Assembly: GCA_002255105.1 (NCBI GenBank)
Contig: NJEK01000016.1
Coordinates: forward strand, 1-10,047
Reading direction: 5' to 3'
DNA from: Candidatus Wolframiiraptor sp. EX4484-121
GTDB lineage: Archaea; Thermoproteota; Nitrososphaeria_A; Caldarchaeales; Wolframiiraptoraceae
DNA length: 10,047 nucleotides
In this document: positions 1 through 6,467 of the stretch, in pieces
Layout of the letters: each line of letters opens with the position of its first letter
Numbering within the stretch: the stretch's first letter is position 1
Position numbers and translations under genes: made by a program
Notes under the pieces: generated by a model
What the model was told of the DNA's origin: nothing
Database searches by the model: none
What the model saw: only the letters and a program-made list of their open reading frames with translations

Positions 1-1
1 A

Positions 2-1081
2 TCAAGAACAGGTTATGGTCGAGAAGATCCCGGAGATCCTGCTCAAAGACTTCCTCTTCTCCGTGAGGGTTAGATCGGATTCTCGAATGGCCTCGATGAG
101 CTCATAGATCCATCTATCCTCATCGGCATGATTTGGAAGCTCCTCGAATAGCATCGCCGGATCGCTTAAACTGGGATACACCTGATACAGCTCCATGCAT
201 GCGGCGGCCAAGAATCTTATGGTGGCCGGCCCAATGCCCCTTAAGGCCAACAGCTCCTCGAAGTCCCTCGGCGACCGCCTATTCGCCATAACTATCGTTG
301 ACCACTTAATCTTCGGTATCTCGATTACATGTCGGGAGGATTCTTGTCCGTCTAGATCGGTTAGGGTTAGCTGGCCCCTCGGCGGTCTCCTGTAAAATTT
401 TCTAAGGGAGCTTAGGTCGTGGTTAACTGCTTCGACGCAAGTTCTCCGCGCATCTCTACTATCCTCATCGGTCATATCTAAGACAAATTCCTCCCTCGAT
501 GTCGAGACTATCCCGCTGTGAGGCTCCTCGACGAAGCTCCTCAACCCCTTCGAGATCCAGTGGTATCTCCTCACCAGGTTCGTCATGGGCTTTATTCCCT
601 GCTGGACTATAACCCACTCCCCATCCGTCGAGACAAGCATCACATGTAGATATAGCTGGAACCCGTCTTGAATCGCCGCGCTATCAACCTTCGCAACCAT
701 CCTGCTCGCATATTTCAACCTATTCACGAGATCCTCGTCGAAGTTGAGTATCTCAGCAACCCTGTCAAGCTCCTCGGGAACCCTATATCCCTTAGGTCTC
801 TTACCGCCTATAACCGCCAACCCCATCTCGGGTCTGATGAAGTTCTTCAATATGGCGGCTATAACCGTCGTCGCGCCCCCTCCAAGCTCATCTAGATATG
901 CGGACGCGGCAAGAGCGTCGAAGAAGATGGGGGAGGAGAATCCTATCATGAACTTCTCGACCCCAAATAACTCGATGTATGATTTTGTGATCTTTATCAG
1001 CGCATTCTCGGCCATCTTAAAATACCATTTGGGTCTTGTCGAGTAGATGAGCCGGAGCTCTCTCAGACCTGCCCTATACAT
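2..1081 (-). CDS. DUF763 family protein with HhH motif
   Basis: A complete 359-aa protein of the DUF763 family, whose biochemical function is not established. Family hallmarks are visible: an N-terminal basic segment (MYRAGLRELRL), a central block KVDSAAIQDGFQLYLH (residues 131-146) followed by WVIVQQGIKP (156-165), then HSGIVS (188-193) and a TDEDSRDAR segment (204-212). Near the C-terminus, residues 274-290 (FEELLALRGIGPATIRF) form a helix-hairpin-helix motif of the kind found in DNA-repair glycosylases and other DNA-binding proteins, so a nucleic-acid role is a reasonable inference. It has an ATG start with no Shine-Dalgarno but a TATA-like box about 24 nt upstream, suggesting its own leaderless transcript rather than read-through from the rpoK operon 70 nt upstream. 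The stop codon lies at bases 2-4, so the gene is complete. Confidence 0.85.
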   Translation of the reverse strand: MYRAGLRELRLIYSTRPKWYFKMAENALIKITKSYIELFGVEKFMIGFSSPIFFDALAASAYLDELGGGATTVIAAILKNFIRPEMGLAVIGGKRPKGYRVPEELDRVAEILNFDEDLVNRLKYASRMVAKVDSAAIQDGFQLYLHVMLVSTDGEWVIVQQGIKPMTNLVRRYHWISKGLRSFVEEPHSGIVSTSREEFVLDMTDEDSRDARRTCVEAVNHDLSSLRKFYRRPPRGQLTLTDLDGQESSRHVIEIPKIKWSTIVMANRRSPRDFEELLALRGIGPATIRFLAAACMELYQVYPSLSDPAMLFEELPNHADEDRWIYELIEAIRESDLTLTEKRKSLSRISGIFSTITCS

Positions 1082-1100
1082 CCGATAAGTTAGCCACCGG

Positions 1101-1109
1101 GTTAAATTA
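1101..1109 (-). promoter_or_regulatory. TATA-like box of the DUF763 gene
   Basis: Read on the minus strand this is TTAATTTAA, centred about 24 nt before the ATG of the DUF763 gene. No Shine-Dalgarno lies between them. The spacing matches archaeal TATA-to-TSS distance, so transcription would begin at or next to the start codon (inference). Confidence 0.45.
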
Positions 1110-1151
1110 ATCCATTCCCTTCTCGAAAATTCTGGAGATATACGCTAAAGC

Positions 1152-1355
1152 TTACCGCATATTACGTTTTCCATAAGCTTTAAGTCTGGTGATAAGCCAG
1201 GCTATTAACGCCAGTATGGTCGGGATCTGGAAGATGAATAGCAGAAATAGCTGGTTTAAGATTGGGGAAAAGAAATATTGGTAGATCGTCAATACGGTCG
1301 TTATTAAGGCCAGAATTATAAACGCCAAAAACCACGACAATTCTTCCCCTTCCAT
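1152..1355 (-). CDS. Two-helix membrane miniprotein, unknown family
   Basis: A 67-aa protein that I do not recognise. It starts with acidic MEGEE and is then almost entirely hydrophobic: predicted membrane helices at about residues 8-29 and 34-55, separated by a short turn with N and P (SPILNQ). The tail is basic (RLKAYGKRNMR), which by the positive-inside rule puts the C-terminus, and with two helices also the N-terminus, in the cytoplasm. Its ATG overlaps the rpoK stop codon by one base (TGATG), a typical arrangement for translational coupling, which supports it as a real gene expressed with rpoK and the thermosome. No cysteines, histidine clusters or enzymatic motifs are visible. It could be a small lineage-specific membrane protein; the function is not inferable. 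Confidence 0.7.
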   Translation of the reverse strand: MEGEELSWFLAFIILALITTVLTIYQYFFSPILNQLFLLFIFQIPTILALIAWLITRLKAYGKRNMR

Positions 1356-1624
1356 CAGACCCTCTGCTCCAACTTCTCCATCAGATCCTTTAATGGGACA
1401 TCGATATAGCTCCCATCAGGCCTCCTCCTTCTGATGATTATCGGGAGGACTCCCGCCTCAAGCTCCCTCTCAGCAATGTCGATAGGTGTATCTCCGGGTC
1501 TCACCTCAACCAGCGGGAATGCTCCGAGGGCGAGCTGAAGCGCCCTACCCCCGATTATCCTCGCTCGCTCGTAGCGTGTTAGGGGTTGCCGATAGGGGTC
1601 TTCCTCCTCACTCTTCCTCTCCAA
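1355..1624 (-). CDS. rpoK: DNA-directed RNA polymerase subunit K (RpoK/Rpb6)
   Basis: An 89-aa archaeal counterpart of eukaryotic Rpb6 and bacterial omega. This subunit clamps the C-terminal part of the largest RNAP subunit and helps polymerase assembly. The family signature [20 protein letters not shown] is at residues 16-35, followed by [18 protein letters not shown] and a C-terminal beta-strand region ([14 protein letters not shown]). A short acidic leader ([10 protein letters not shown]) precedes the core. The only usable start is TTG at 1624-1622; no ATG or GTG lies before the conserved core, and GGAAGG sits about 9 nt upstream as a weak Shine-Dalgarno. The start lies inside the thermosome gene (17-nt overlap), so expression is probably coupled to the chaperonin. 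Its stop overlaps the next gene's ATG. Confidence 0.95.
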   Translation of the reverse strand: MERKSEEEDPYRQPLTRYERARIIGGRALQLALGAFPLVEVRPGDTPIDIAERELEAGVLPIIIRRRRPDGSYIDVPLKDLMEKLEQRV

Positions 1625-3257
1625 CTGATTCTTCCTTCCCGGCTTCCTTCTCTTTCTCCTTCTCCTCGATCTTTGAAGCCGCTATCACGTCATCTATCTT
1701 TAGGATCATCGAGGCGGCCTCGACCGCCGACTTAATCACCTGCTTCTTCACTAGGACTGGCTCTAAGACGTCGAGCTTATACATGTCATCCACCTTTCTG
1801 TCGAATACATTGATCCCCATCCACTTCTTCCCCTCCTTATGCTCGGCTCTTAGAGCGACCGTCATCTCGATCGGGTCTAGGCCGGCGTTCTCGGCGAGCT
1901 GAGCCGGAACGATCTCCAACGCCTCGGCGAACTTCTCAACCGCGAGCTGCTCCTTCCCGGCAAGGGTCTTCGCGTAATCTCTTAATCCGAGTGCTATCTC
2001 CATCTCCGGGGCCCCGCCTCCGGCCACGACCCTGCCCTCGACTACAACGTCTTTAATCACATTCAACGCGTCTTTGATCGATCTCTCCGCCTCGTCCACG
2101 AGCCTCTTCGTCCCGCCCCTGATCAAGATCGTTATGGACTTCGGGTTCTCACACTGCTCTATGAAGACCATTCTATCCTCTCCGACCTTCCTCTCCTCGA
2201 CAAGCTTCGCCCTTCCGAGATCGTTTGGAGTGATCTCCTCTATCCTGGTGATGATCCTCGCGCCAGTGGCCCTCGCAATCTTATCGATATCAGACTTCTT
2301 GATCCTCCTAACGGCTAGGATTCCCTTCCTAGCGAGGAAGTGTTGGGCCATATCGTCTATACCCTTCTGGCATAGGACTACATTTGCTCCGGCGGCGGCT
2401 ATCTTCTCAACCATCTCCTTCAACATATTCTCCTCCTGCTCCATGAACGCCTTCATCTGCTCAGGGCTCTCGATGTGGAGCTTCGCGTCGAACTCGGTCT
2501 TCTCGATCTCAAGCGGAGCGTCGAGTAATGCGATCTTCGCGTCGTGAACTATCTTCGGCATACCTCTATGGACTACCTCTTTGTCTAGGACTATTCCATC
2601 TATCAGCTTTGTATCTCTAAGCGACTGACCCTCCTTCTTCTCTATCTTGATATTATCTAGGTCGACCGTCCATCGATTATTGACCTTCTCGGCAACCCTT
2701 AAGACCGCTTCGACCGCTATCTCTGAGAGGTAGTCGGCCTCCTCCGAGACGAGCTTGCTGATCATGGAGGTCTTAGCGATCTTCTTAAGAACCTCCTTAT
2801 CTGTTGGGGACACCGGAACCGCTATCTTATCATAGATCTCAAGCGCCTTTCTAGCGGCCTTCTTATATCCTTCAATTATTAAGGTTGGATGAACCTCCTT
2901 CTCTATAAGCTCCTCAGCCTTGGCCAACAACTCCCCGGCCAAGACGACGACCGTGGTCGTCCCATCCCCAACCTCGGCATCCTGAGCCTTAGCGACCTCG
3001 ACGAGCATCTTCGCGACCGGATGCTCGACATCCATCTCCTTCAGGATGGTTGCTCCGTCGTTGGTGATCGTCACGTCTCCGAAGCTGTCTACGAGCATCT
3101 TATCCATCCCTCTGGGGCCTAGGGACGACCTCATGGTCTCGGCGATGATCCTAGCGACCATTATGTTGTTCAGCTGGGCCTCTCTCCCCCTAGTCCTCTG
3201 CGTCCCCTCCTTAAGGATTATTACAGGAATTCCTCCAGCAGAGGGTGCTGCAGCCAT
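1608..3257 (-). CDS. thsA: Thermosome subunit (group II chaperonin)
   Basis: A 549-aa ATP-dependent cytosolic chaperonin subunit of the CCT/TCP-1 type, forming double-ring folding chambers with a built-in lid. Visible signatures: [14 protein letters not shown] (residues 44-57) and [15 protein letters not shown] (66-80) near the nucleotide site, GDGTTT (97-102) in the ATPase loop, a central apical domain (about 215-370), and [13 protein letters not shown] (410-422) on return to the equatorial domain. Length is normal. The C-terminal tail is a charged Glu/Lys stretch (from about residue 531) rather than the Gly-Met repeats of some thermosomes. ATG is preceded by GAGGTG, and a clear TATA box lies about 47 nt upstream, giving a short leader. 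The a/b paralogue type cannot be decided here, so the symbol is provisional. It heads a thermosome-rpoK-membrane miniprotein operon. Confidence 0.97.
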   Translation of the reverse strand: MAAAPSAGGIPVIILKEGTQRTRGREAQLNNIMVARIIAETMRSSLGPRGMDKMLVDSFGDVTITNDGATILKEMDVEHPVAKMLVEVAKAQDAEVGDGTTTVVVLAGELLAKAEELIEKEVHPTLIIEGYKKAARKALEIYDKIAVPVSPTDKEVLKKIAKTSMISKLVSEEADYLSEIAVEAVLRVAEKVNNRWTVDLDNIKIEKKEGQSLRDTKLIDGIVLDKEVVHRGMPKIVHDAKIALLDAPLEIEKTEFDAKLHIESPEQMKAFMEQEENMLKEMVEKIAAAGANVVLCQKGIDDMAQHFLARKGILAVRRIKKSDIDKIARATGARIITRIEEITPNDLGRAKLVEERKVGEDRMVFIEQCENPKSITILIRGGTKRLVDEAERSIKDALNVIKDVVVEGRVVAGGGAPEMEIALGLRDYAKTLAGKEQLAVEKFAEALEIVPAQLAENAGLDPIEMTVALRAEHKEGKKWMGINVFDRKVDDMYKLDVLEPVLVKKQVIKSAVEAASMILKIDDVIAASKIEEKEKEKEAGKEESVGEEE

Positions 3258-3262
3258 GTTCC

Positions 3263-3268
3263 CACCTC
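3263..3268 (-). promoter_or_regulatory. Shine-Dalgarno of the thermosome gene
   Basis: GAGGTG on the minus strand, 5 nt before the ATG at 3257. It is one of the few clear Shine-Dalgarno sequences in the window and fixes the thermosome start. Confidence 0.65.
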
Positions 3269-3300
3269 ATATGCTCCGCTTCTAGGATCGGCTCAGCGTA

Positions 3301-3308
3301 CTTATAAA
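3301..3308 (-). promoter_or_regulatory. TATA box of the thermosome operon
   Basis: TTTATAAG on the minus strand is a near-ideal archaeal TATA box. A TSS about 26 nt downstream would leave a leader of roughly 20 nt, enough to carry the GAGGTG Shine-Dalgarno. The 122-nt gap to the upstream DUF62 gene shows no obvious terminator hairpin, so some read-through is possible. Confidence 0.6.
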
Positions 3309-3379
3309 CTATATCATCAACCGTTCTCAGGGCGGGATCTTTACCTTAAATTCTACCAGCTTCGGCGTCCAAACGGATT

Positions 3380-4207
3380 CTACCGCTCATTTCGTCGACG
3401 CGCTCCTTCCTCTGGAGATCCTATCCTTATCACGTCGCCGGCGCTCAGCCTAAAGGTTTCCGCGGCGCTCCCCCTGTTGACCGCGAGCTCTATGAATCCG
3501 CTCCCCCCAACCGTTAGTAGAGGTTCGCCGACTTTGACCAATCCATAGGCCTTCACGAATTTGCATCTGAGTATTCTATCCCTGAACTCTATCAATAGTT
3601 CATCGGATCTCATTCTATTCGACAGGAGTTCCGGTCTAAGGTTTGTTATGAGGTTTCCAAATCCATCGACGTGCATTATCGTCGCATCTATCCAGTTCTC
3701 GCCCACAACGGGCTCCGGCAAGCTCATCCTAGCATAATCATCTATCTCAGCCCCGATATCCCTGACCTTAACCCCGGCGGCGAGCCTCCCGGCGACGTGG
3801 GCGAAGACATCCCTCCCATGAAAGGTCTCCGACGGCCTGCTGGGAAGCTTGGATTCGTCGATCTCATAAACGTGCCTTATCCCCAATAGCTCGGCTGCGG
3901 GTATCATGAAGCCCGTGTCGGGGCCTATGAACAGGTCGCCCCTCATGGTCTCGACAACTATCCCCCTCCTGCCGGCCCCAACCCCCGGATCTACTATGCA
4001 GACGTGGATCGTCCCCTCAGGCATATACTTCACATAGGTTGTTAGGAGGAATGCTGCCTCAAGCTCGTTAAAAGCCGAGACCTCGTGGCTGACATCTATT
4101 ATCACGGCATCCCTACAATATGATAGGATTACGGCCTTGACTTCGGCGACGTATGGGTCTCGTAGGCCATAGTCGGTTAAGAGGGAGATCACGGGTCTCT
4201 CCATCAT
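3380..4207 (-). CDS. S-adenosyl-L-methionine hydrolase (adenosine-forming), DUF62 family
   Basis: A 275-aa protein of the SAM hydroxide adenosyltransferase family, related to the bacterial fluorinase and chlorinase. Characterised archaeal members split SAM into adenosine and methionine using hydroxide. Motifs in order: LLTDYGLRDPYV (residues 9-20), IVDPGVGAGRRGIVVE (71-86), GPDTG (95-99), TFHGRDVFAHVAGRLA (128-143) and DGFGNLITN (181-189). The Asp-Arg-His triad known for the family corresponds to D73, R80 and H130 by motif position. The GPDTG segment has Thr where most relatives I know carry Asn (PDNG), which could alter the nucleoside pocket. The start is one of two consecutive ATGs (4207 or 4204), with only GAGG directly in front. 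A TATA-like box about 31 nt upstream implies a very short leader. Physiological role in archaea is unsettled. Confidence 0.93.
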   Translation of the reverse strand: MMERPVISLLTDYGLRDPYVAEVKAVILSYCRDAVIIDVSHEVSAFNELEAAFLLTTYVKYMPEGTIHVCIVDPGVGAGRRGIVVETMRGDLFIGPDTGFMIPAAELLGIRHVYEIDESKLPSRPSETFHGRDVFAHVAGRLAAGVKVRDIGAEIDDYARMSLPEPVVGENWIDATIMHVDGFGNLITNLRPELLSNRMRSDELLIEFRDRILRCKFVKAYGLVKVGEPLLTVGGSGFIELAVNRGSAAETFRLSAGDVIRIGSPEEGARRRNER

Positions 4208-4225
4208 CCTCGGATAGGGAATGTA

Positions 4226-4280
4226 TGCTCAGAGCTTTTAACCTTCATCACCGATCCGCCAGCCAAGACTCATCACAGCA
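4226..4280 (-). ncRNA. Candidate C/D box guide sRNA
   Basis: On the minus strand this intergenic stretch has the layout of an archaeal C/D box sRNA. C box GTGATGA is at 4276-4270; 18 nt later comes C' box GTGATGA (4251-4245); exactly 12 nt later comes D box CTGA (4232-4229). A degenerate D' box CGGA (4258-4255) sits 3 nt before C'. The bases around C and D give TGC/GCA (4280-4278 with 4228-4226) as a short terminal stem, with one extra T before the C box, as a box C/D kink-turn requires. The total of 55 nt fits archaeal sRNAs. Guides would be GTCTTGGCTGG (before D') and AGGTTAAAAGCT (before D). A TATA-like TTCTTTAG lies about 26 nt upstream of the 5' end. The rRNA or tRNA targets were not identified. 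It would direct 2'-O-methylation with L7Ae, Nop5 and fibrillarin. Confidence 0.55.
4235..4241 (-). promoter_or_regulatory. TATA-like box of the DUF62 gene
   Basis: TTAAAAG on the minus strand, centred about 31 nt before the first ATG of the SAM hydrolase gene. It lies inside the D guide of the candidate C/D sRNA, so the two interpretations compete or overlap. Confidence 0.35.
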
Positions 4281-4302
4281 AGGATAAGTTAACGAATACT
4301 CC

Positions 4303-4310
4303 CTAAAGAA
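4303..4310 (-). promoter_or_regulatory. Possible TATA-like box of the candidate sRNA
   Basis: TTCTTTAG on the minus strand, centred about 26 nt upstream of the inferred 5' end of the candidate C/D sRNA. It is a weak match and is listed only because the spacing fits. Confidence 0.25.
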
Positions 4311-4314
4311 CATG

Positions 4315-4348
4315 CCCTTATAGCGGGGATCGGGAACCCGCTCAAGGG
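4315..4348. repeat. Imperfect inverted repeat next to the ATP-cone gene promoter
   Basis: The arms are CCCTT (4315-4319) plus AGCGGG (4322-4327), and CCCGCT (4337-4342) plus AAGGG (4344-4348): 11 pairs interrupted by an AT/C internal mismatch around a 9-nt centre. It ends 6 nt before the TATA-like box of the ATP-cone gene, where a TFB element or a regulator would bind. Possible uses are an operator or an RNA hairpin. It does not fold as a tRNA T-arm, because the central loop would be 9 nt. Confidence 0.4.
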
Positions 4349-4354
4349 TAATCG

Positions 4355-4361
4355 CTTTTAA
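4355..4361 (+). promoter_or_regulatory. TATA-like box of the ATP-cone nuclease gene
   Basis: CTTTTAA centred 26 nt before the ATG at 4384, with no Shine-Dalgarno in between. The spacing predicts a leaderless mRNA. Confidence 0.5.
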
Positions 4362-4383
4362 CATCTCCGAGCCTCTTACCCAT

Positions 4384-5217
4384 ATGCGCGGGATCAAGGT
4401 TAGGAAGGCCGATGGGAGACTTGAGCCGTTTGATAGGAGGAAGATCGTCCGAACATGTATGAAGCTCAGGGTTGAGAGGGCCGAGGCCGAGAGGATCGCG
4501 GATAAGATCTCGAAGATGGCCTATGACGGGATCCCATCGAGCGAGATCCTCTCAGCGATCTATGAGGAGGTCAAGAAGACCAGACCCGAATATAAACATG
4601 CCCACGACCTTAGGGAGGCGATCTCGATGATGAGGCCTAAGCCCGACTTCGAATACTTCATAGGGATCACCCTATCATCGCTGGGATATAGGGTTGAGAG
4701 CGCAAGGATCCTAGATGGGAGATGCGTTGAGCATGAGATAGATGGAGTCGCGATGAAGGGTGATGAGGTCTTGATGGTCGAGGTTAAACATCATGTAAAC
4801 CCGCACACATACACCGGATTAGAGGTGATCTTGGCGGTCCACTCGACGTTGAGAGACCTGATGGAGGGCTATAGGCTGGGATTACATAGATATCCCTTCA
4901 CAGCCGCGCTGGTCGCATGTAATACCAAGATCTCCCAACACGCTGAGAGATATGCGAGATGCGTCGGGATAAGGTATATGGGTTGGAGGTATCCTAGGGC
5001 CCTAGCCCTCGAAGACCTGATAGCTAGATATAAGCTCTATCCGACCACCATGCTGAGGGTCTTGAAAAGAGATCAAATCGAGAGGCTCGGAGACAGGGGA
5101 ATCGTCACCCTGAAGCAGCTAGTCGAGACCGACACAGATAGATTGATGGGGATCTTGGAGATTGATCGGAAGGAGGTGGAGGAGGTCAAGGATAAGGCGA
5201 GGGCGATTCTAGGCTGA
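4384..5217 (+). CDS. ATP-cone / PD-(D/E)XK nuclease-like / HhH fusion protein
   Basis: A 277-aa three-part protein. Residues 4-84 are an ATP-cone (VRKADGRLEPFDRRKI at 6-21), the nucleotide-sensing domain that controls ribonucleotide reductases and NrdR. Residues about 88-200 look like an Mrr/Holliday-resolvase type PD-(D/E)XK nuclease: FEYFIGITLSSLGYRV (89-104) as the first helix, D120 in HEIDG, then E133-V-K135 in LMVEVKHH. Residues about 224-276 (RVLKRDQIERLGDRGIVTLKQL onward) resemble a helix-hairpin-helix DNA-binding tail. All three putative catalytic residues are present, so activity is plausible. The inference is a DNA nuclease or DNA-binding protein whose activity responds to ATP/dATP. 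The neighbours (a DUF62 gene, divergent, and rtcA downstream) do not specify a pathway, and no methylase or restriction partner is nearby. The ATG start is supported by a TATA-like box 26 nt upstream. Confidence 0.8.
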   Translation: MRGIKVRKADGRLEPFDRRKIVRTCMKLRVERAEAERIADKISKMAYDGIPSSEILSAIYEEVKKTRPEYKHAHDLREAISMMRPKPDFEYFIGITLSSLGYRVESARILDGRCVEHEIDGVAMKGDEVLMVEVKHHVNPHTYTGLEVILAVHSTLRDLMEGYRLGLHRYPFTAALVACNTKISQHAERYARCVGIRYMGWRYPRALALEDLIARYKLYPTTMLRVLKRDQIERLGDRGIVTLKQLVETDTDRLMGILEIDRKEVEEVKDKARAILG

Positions 5218-5247
5218 CGCGGAGAATGACATACCTAAGATGAAATC

Positions 5248-5256
5248 CTTTATTAT
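5248..5256 (+). promoter_or_regulatory. TATA-like box of rtcA
   Basis: CTTTATTAT, centred about 28 nt before the TTG at 5280. A TSS around 5278-5283 would exclude the more upstream TTG at 5262 and favours a leaderless or near-leaderless rtcA transcript. Confidence 0.45.
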
Positions 5257-5279
5257 GGCTCTTGATAATCATTAATGAG

Positions 5280-6353
5280 TTGTTGATCGAGATCGATGGC
5301 TCGATGGGCGAAGGCGGTGGGCAGATCCTGAGAAATGCGGTGGCGTTATCCGCGGTTCTCCTGAAGCCGATCCGCGTCTATAATATCAGGGCTAAGCGAA
5401 GCAATCCGGGTCTAAGACCCCAGCACCTAACCGGGGTTAAGGCGGTTGCGGCGCTCTCATCGGCAACGGTCTCAGGGCTCTCGATAGGTTCTCGTGAGAT
5501 CGTGTTCAAGCCCAGGGTGCTTAGCGGTGGTAGGATGAGATTCGACGCCGGAACCGCTGGGAGCACAACCCTGATGCTTCAAAGCCTCATGCCTGCCATG
5601 GCCTTCAGCAGGTCCCCGGTCGAGGTCGAGCTTAGGGGTGGGACGAATAACCCCATGGCCCCTCCAGTCGAATACTTTGAATACGTCTTGGTGCCGACTC
5701 TGCGGAGGATGGGCTGCGAGTTCGAGGTCCAGTTGCTCAGAAGGGGATTTTATCCACGGGGTGGAGGGGTTGTCAGGGCGAGGTCGAGGCCTGTTAGGAG
5801 TCTGAACCCGATAAGGCTGACGAGATTCGATGGGGTTAAGATTGTAAGGGGGTTGAGCTATAGCTGTAGGCTGCCCTCCCATATAGCCCACAGGATGGCC
5901 AAGTCCGCGGAGAAGATCCTAGCGGATAGGGGATATGACGTGGTGATAGAGAGGCAGGTCCTCCAACCCGGAGACAAGCTATGCTCCCTAGACCCCGGAT
6001 GCGGCATAATCTTGGTGGCGGAACTCAGGTCCGGAGCCCTAGTCGCATCGGATAATCTCGGGAAGAGGGGGGTTCCCGCCGAGAGGATTGGGGGAGAGGC
6101 CGCTGAAGATCTGTTGAGGCAGCTTGAGGCGGAGGCCCCGGTCGACAGGCATCTAGGAGATCAGCTAGTGATCTGGGCGTGCTTGGCGAAAGGGGTCTCG
6201 GAGTATAGGGTTGCCGAATTGACCGGCCACACGACCACGAGCATAGATCTCTGCAAGATCATGGCCGGGTGCGAGGCCGAGGTTGATGGTAGGCTTGGAT
6301 CGCCGGCATACATCAGGATAAGGGGGATCGGATTGGAAAACCCAATCACCTAA
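5280..6353 (+). CDS. rtcA: RNA 3'-terminal phosphate cyclase
   Basis: An ATP-dependent enzyme that turns RNA 3'-phosphate ends into 2',3'-cyclic phosphates through an enzyme-AMP intermediate. The N-terminal signature IEIDGSMGEGGGQILRNAVALS begins a few codons after the start; RSNPGLRPQHLTG, FDAGTAGSTTLMLQSLMPAM and FYPRGGGVV follow in the family order. Near the C-terminus, HLGDQLVIWACLA is followed by ELTGHTTTSI, whose His is the expected adenylation nucleophile by alignment to the HLxT region of characterised RtcA. The length (about 357 aa) is normal. No ATG is in frame: TTG codons lie at 5262, 5280 and 5283. I chose 5280 because relatives start just before IEIDG and because the TATA-like box at 5248-5256 would put the TSS there. 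No rtcB or RtcR-type regulator is in view. Confidence 0.95.
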   Translation: MLIEIDGSMGEGGGQILRNAVALSAVLLKPIRVYNIRAKRSNPGLRPQHLTGVKAVAALSSATVSGLSIGSREIVFKPRVLSGGRMRFDAGTAGSTTLMLQSLMPAMAFSRSPVEVELRGGTNNPMAPPVEYFEYVLVPTLRRMGCEFEVQLLRRGFYPRGGGVVRARSRPVRSLNPIRLTRFDGVKIVRGLSYSCRLPSHIAHRMAKSAEKILADRGYDVVIERQVLQPGDKLCSLDPGCGIILVAELRSGALVASDNLGKRGVPAERIGGEAAEDLLRQLEAEAPVDRHLGDQLVIWACLAKGVSEYRVAELTGHTTTSIDLCKIMAGCEAEVDGRLGSPAYIRIRGIGLENPIT

Positions 6354-6370
6354 CATTTTGTGAGACTGCT

Positions 6371-6389
6371 TCGGCATCGAGCCGATTTT
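6371..6389 (+). terminator. Possible hairpin terminator after rtcA
   Basis: The stem is TCGGC (6371-6375) paired with GCCGA (6381-6385) around a 5-nt loop, followed directly by TTTT, 18 nt beyond the rtcA stop. A second T-run (five Ts) lies near 6421. Archaeal termination depends mainly on T-runs, so the hairpin may be incidental. Confidence 0.35.
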
Positions 6390-6436
6390 GGAAAGGTTTA
6401 TTGAGAGATTTGCCACCATCTTTTTGATTAGGATCG

Positions 6437-6443
6437 TGTATAA
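6437..6443 (+). promoter_or_regulatory. TATA-like box of the NMNAT gene
   Basis: TGTATAA centred about 27 nt before the TTG start at 6468. There is no good Shine-Dalgarno, so a leaderless transcript starting at the TTG is likely. Confidence 0.5.
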
Positions 6444-6467
6444 GGACTCGATGGAAGTGGTGTTGGG

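Noticed and set aside
1486..1902. Long open frame opposite rpoK and the thermosome gene
   Set aside because: It is a codon-bias shadow: Ser/Phe-rich translation, no start signals, and antisense to well-conserved genes.
3290..3330. TTGATGA and CTGA near the thermosome promoter as a second C/D sRNA
   Set aside because: The C box lacks the leading purine, there is no second box pair, and the D spacing is wrong.
4315..4348. Possible tRNA T-arm (GGTTCCCGATCC on the minus strand)
   Set aside because: The loop would be 9 nt rather than 7, and no acceptor, anticodon or D-arm can be built around it.
4756..4772. C-box-like GTGATGA inside the ATP-cone gene
   Set aside because: It lies in coding sequence (Gly-Asp-Glu codons) with no properly spaced partner boxes.
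5262..5279. Upstream TTG start for rtcA
   Set aside because: It would add MIIINE, absent in relatives, and lies only about 10 nt after the TATA-like box, ahead of the expected transcription start.
5472..5891. 139-codon open frame opposite rtcA
   Set aside because: The composition is Pro/Arg-rich low-complexity typical of antisense frames, and it lies fully inside conserved rtcA.
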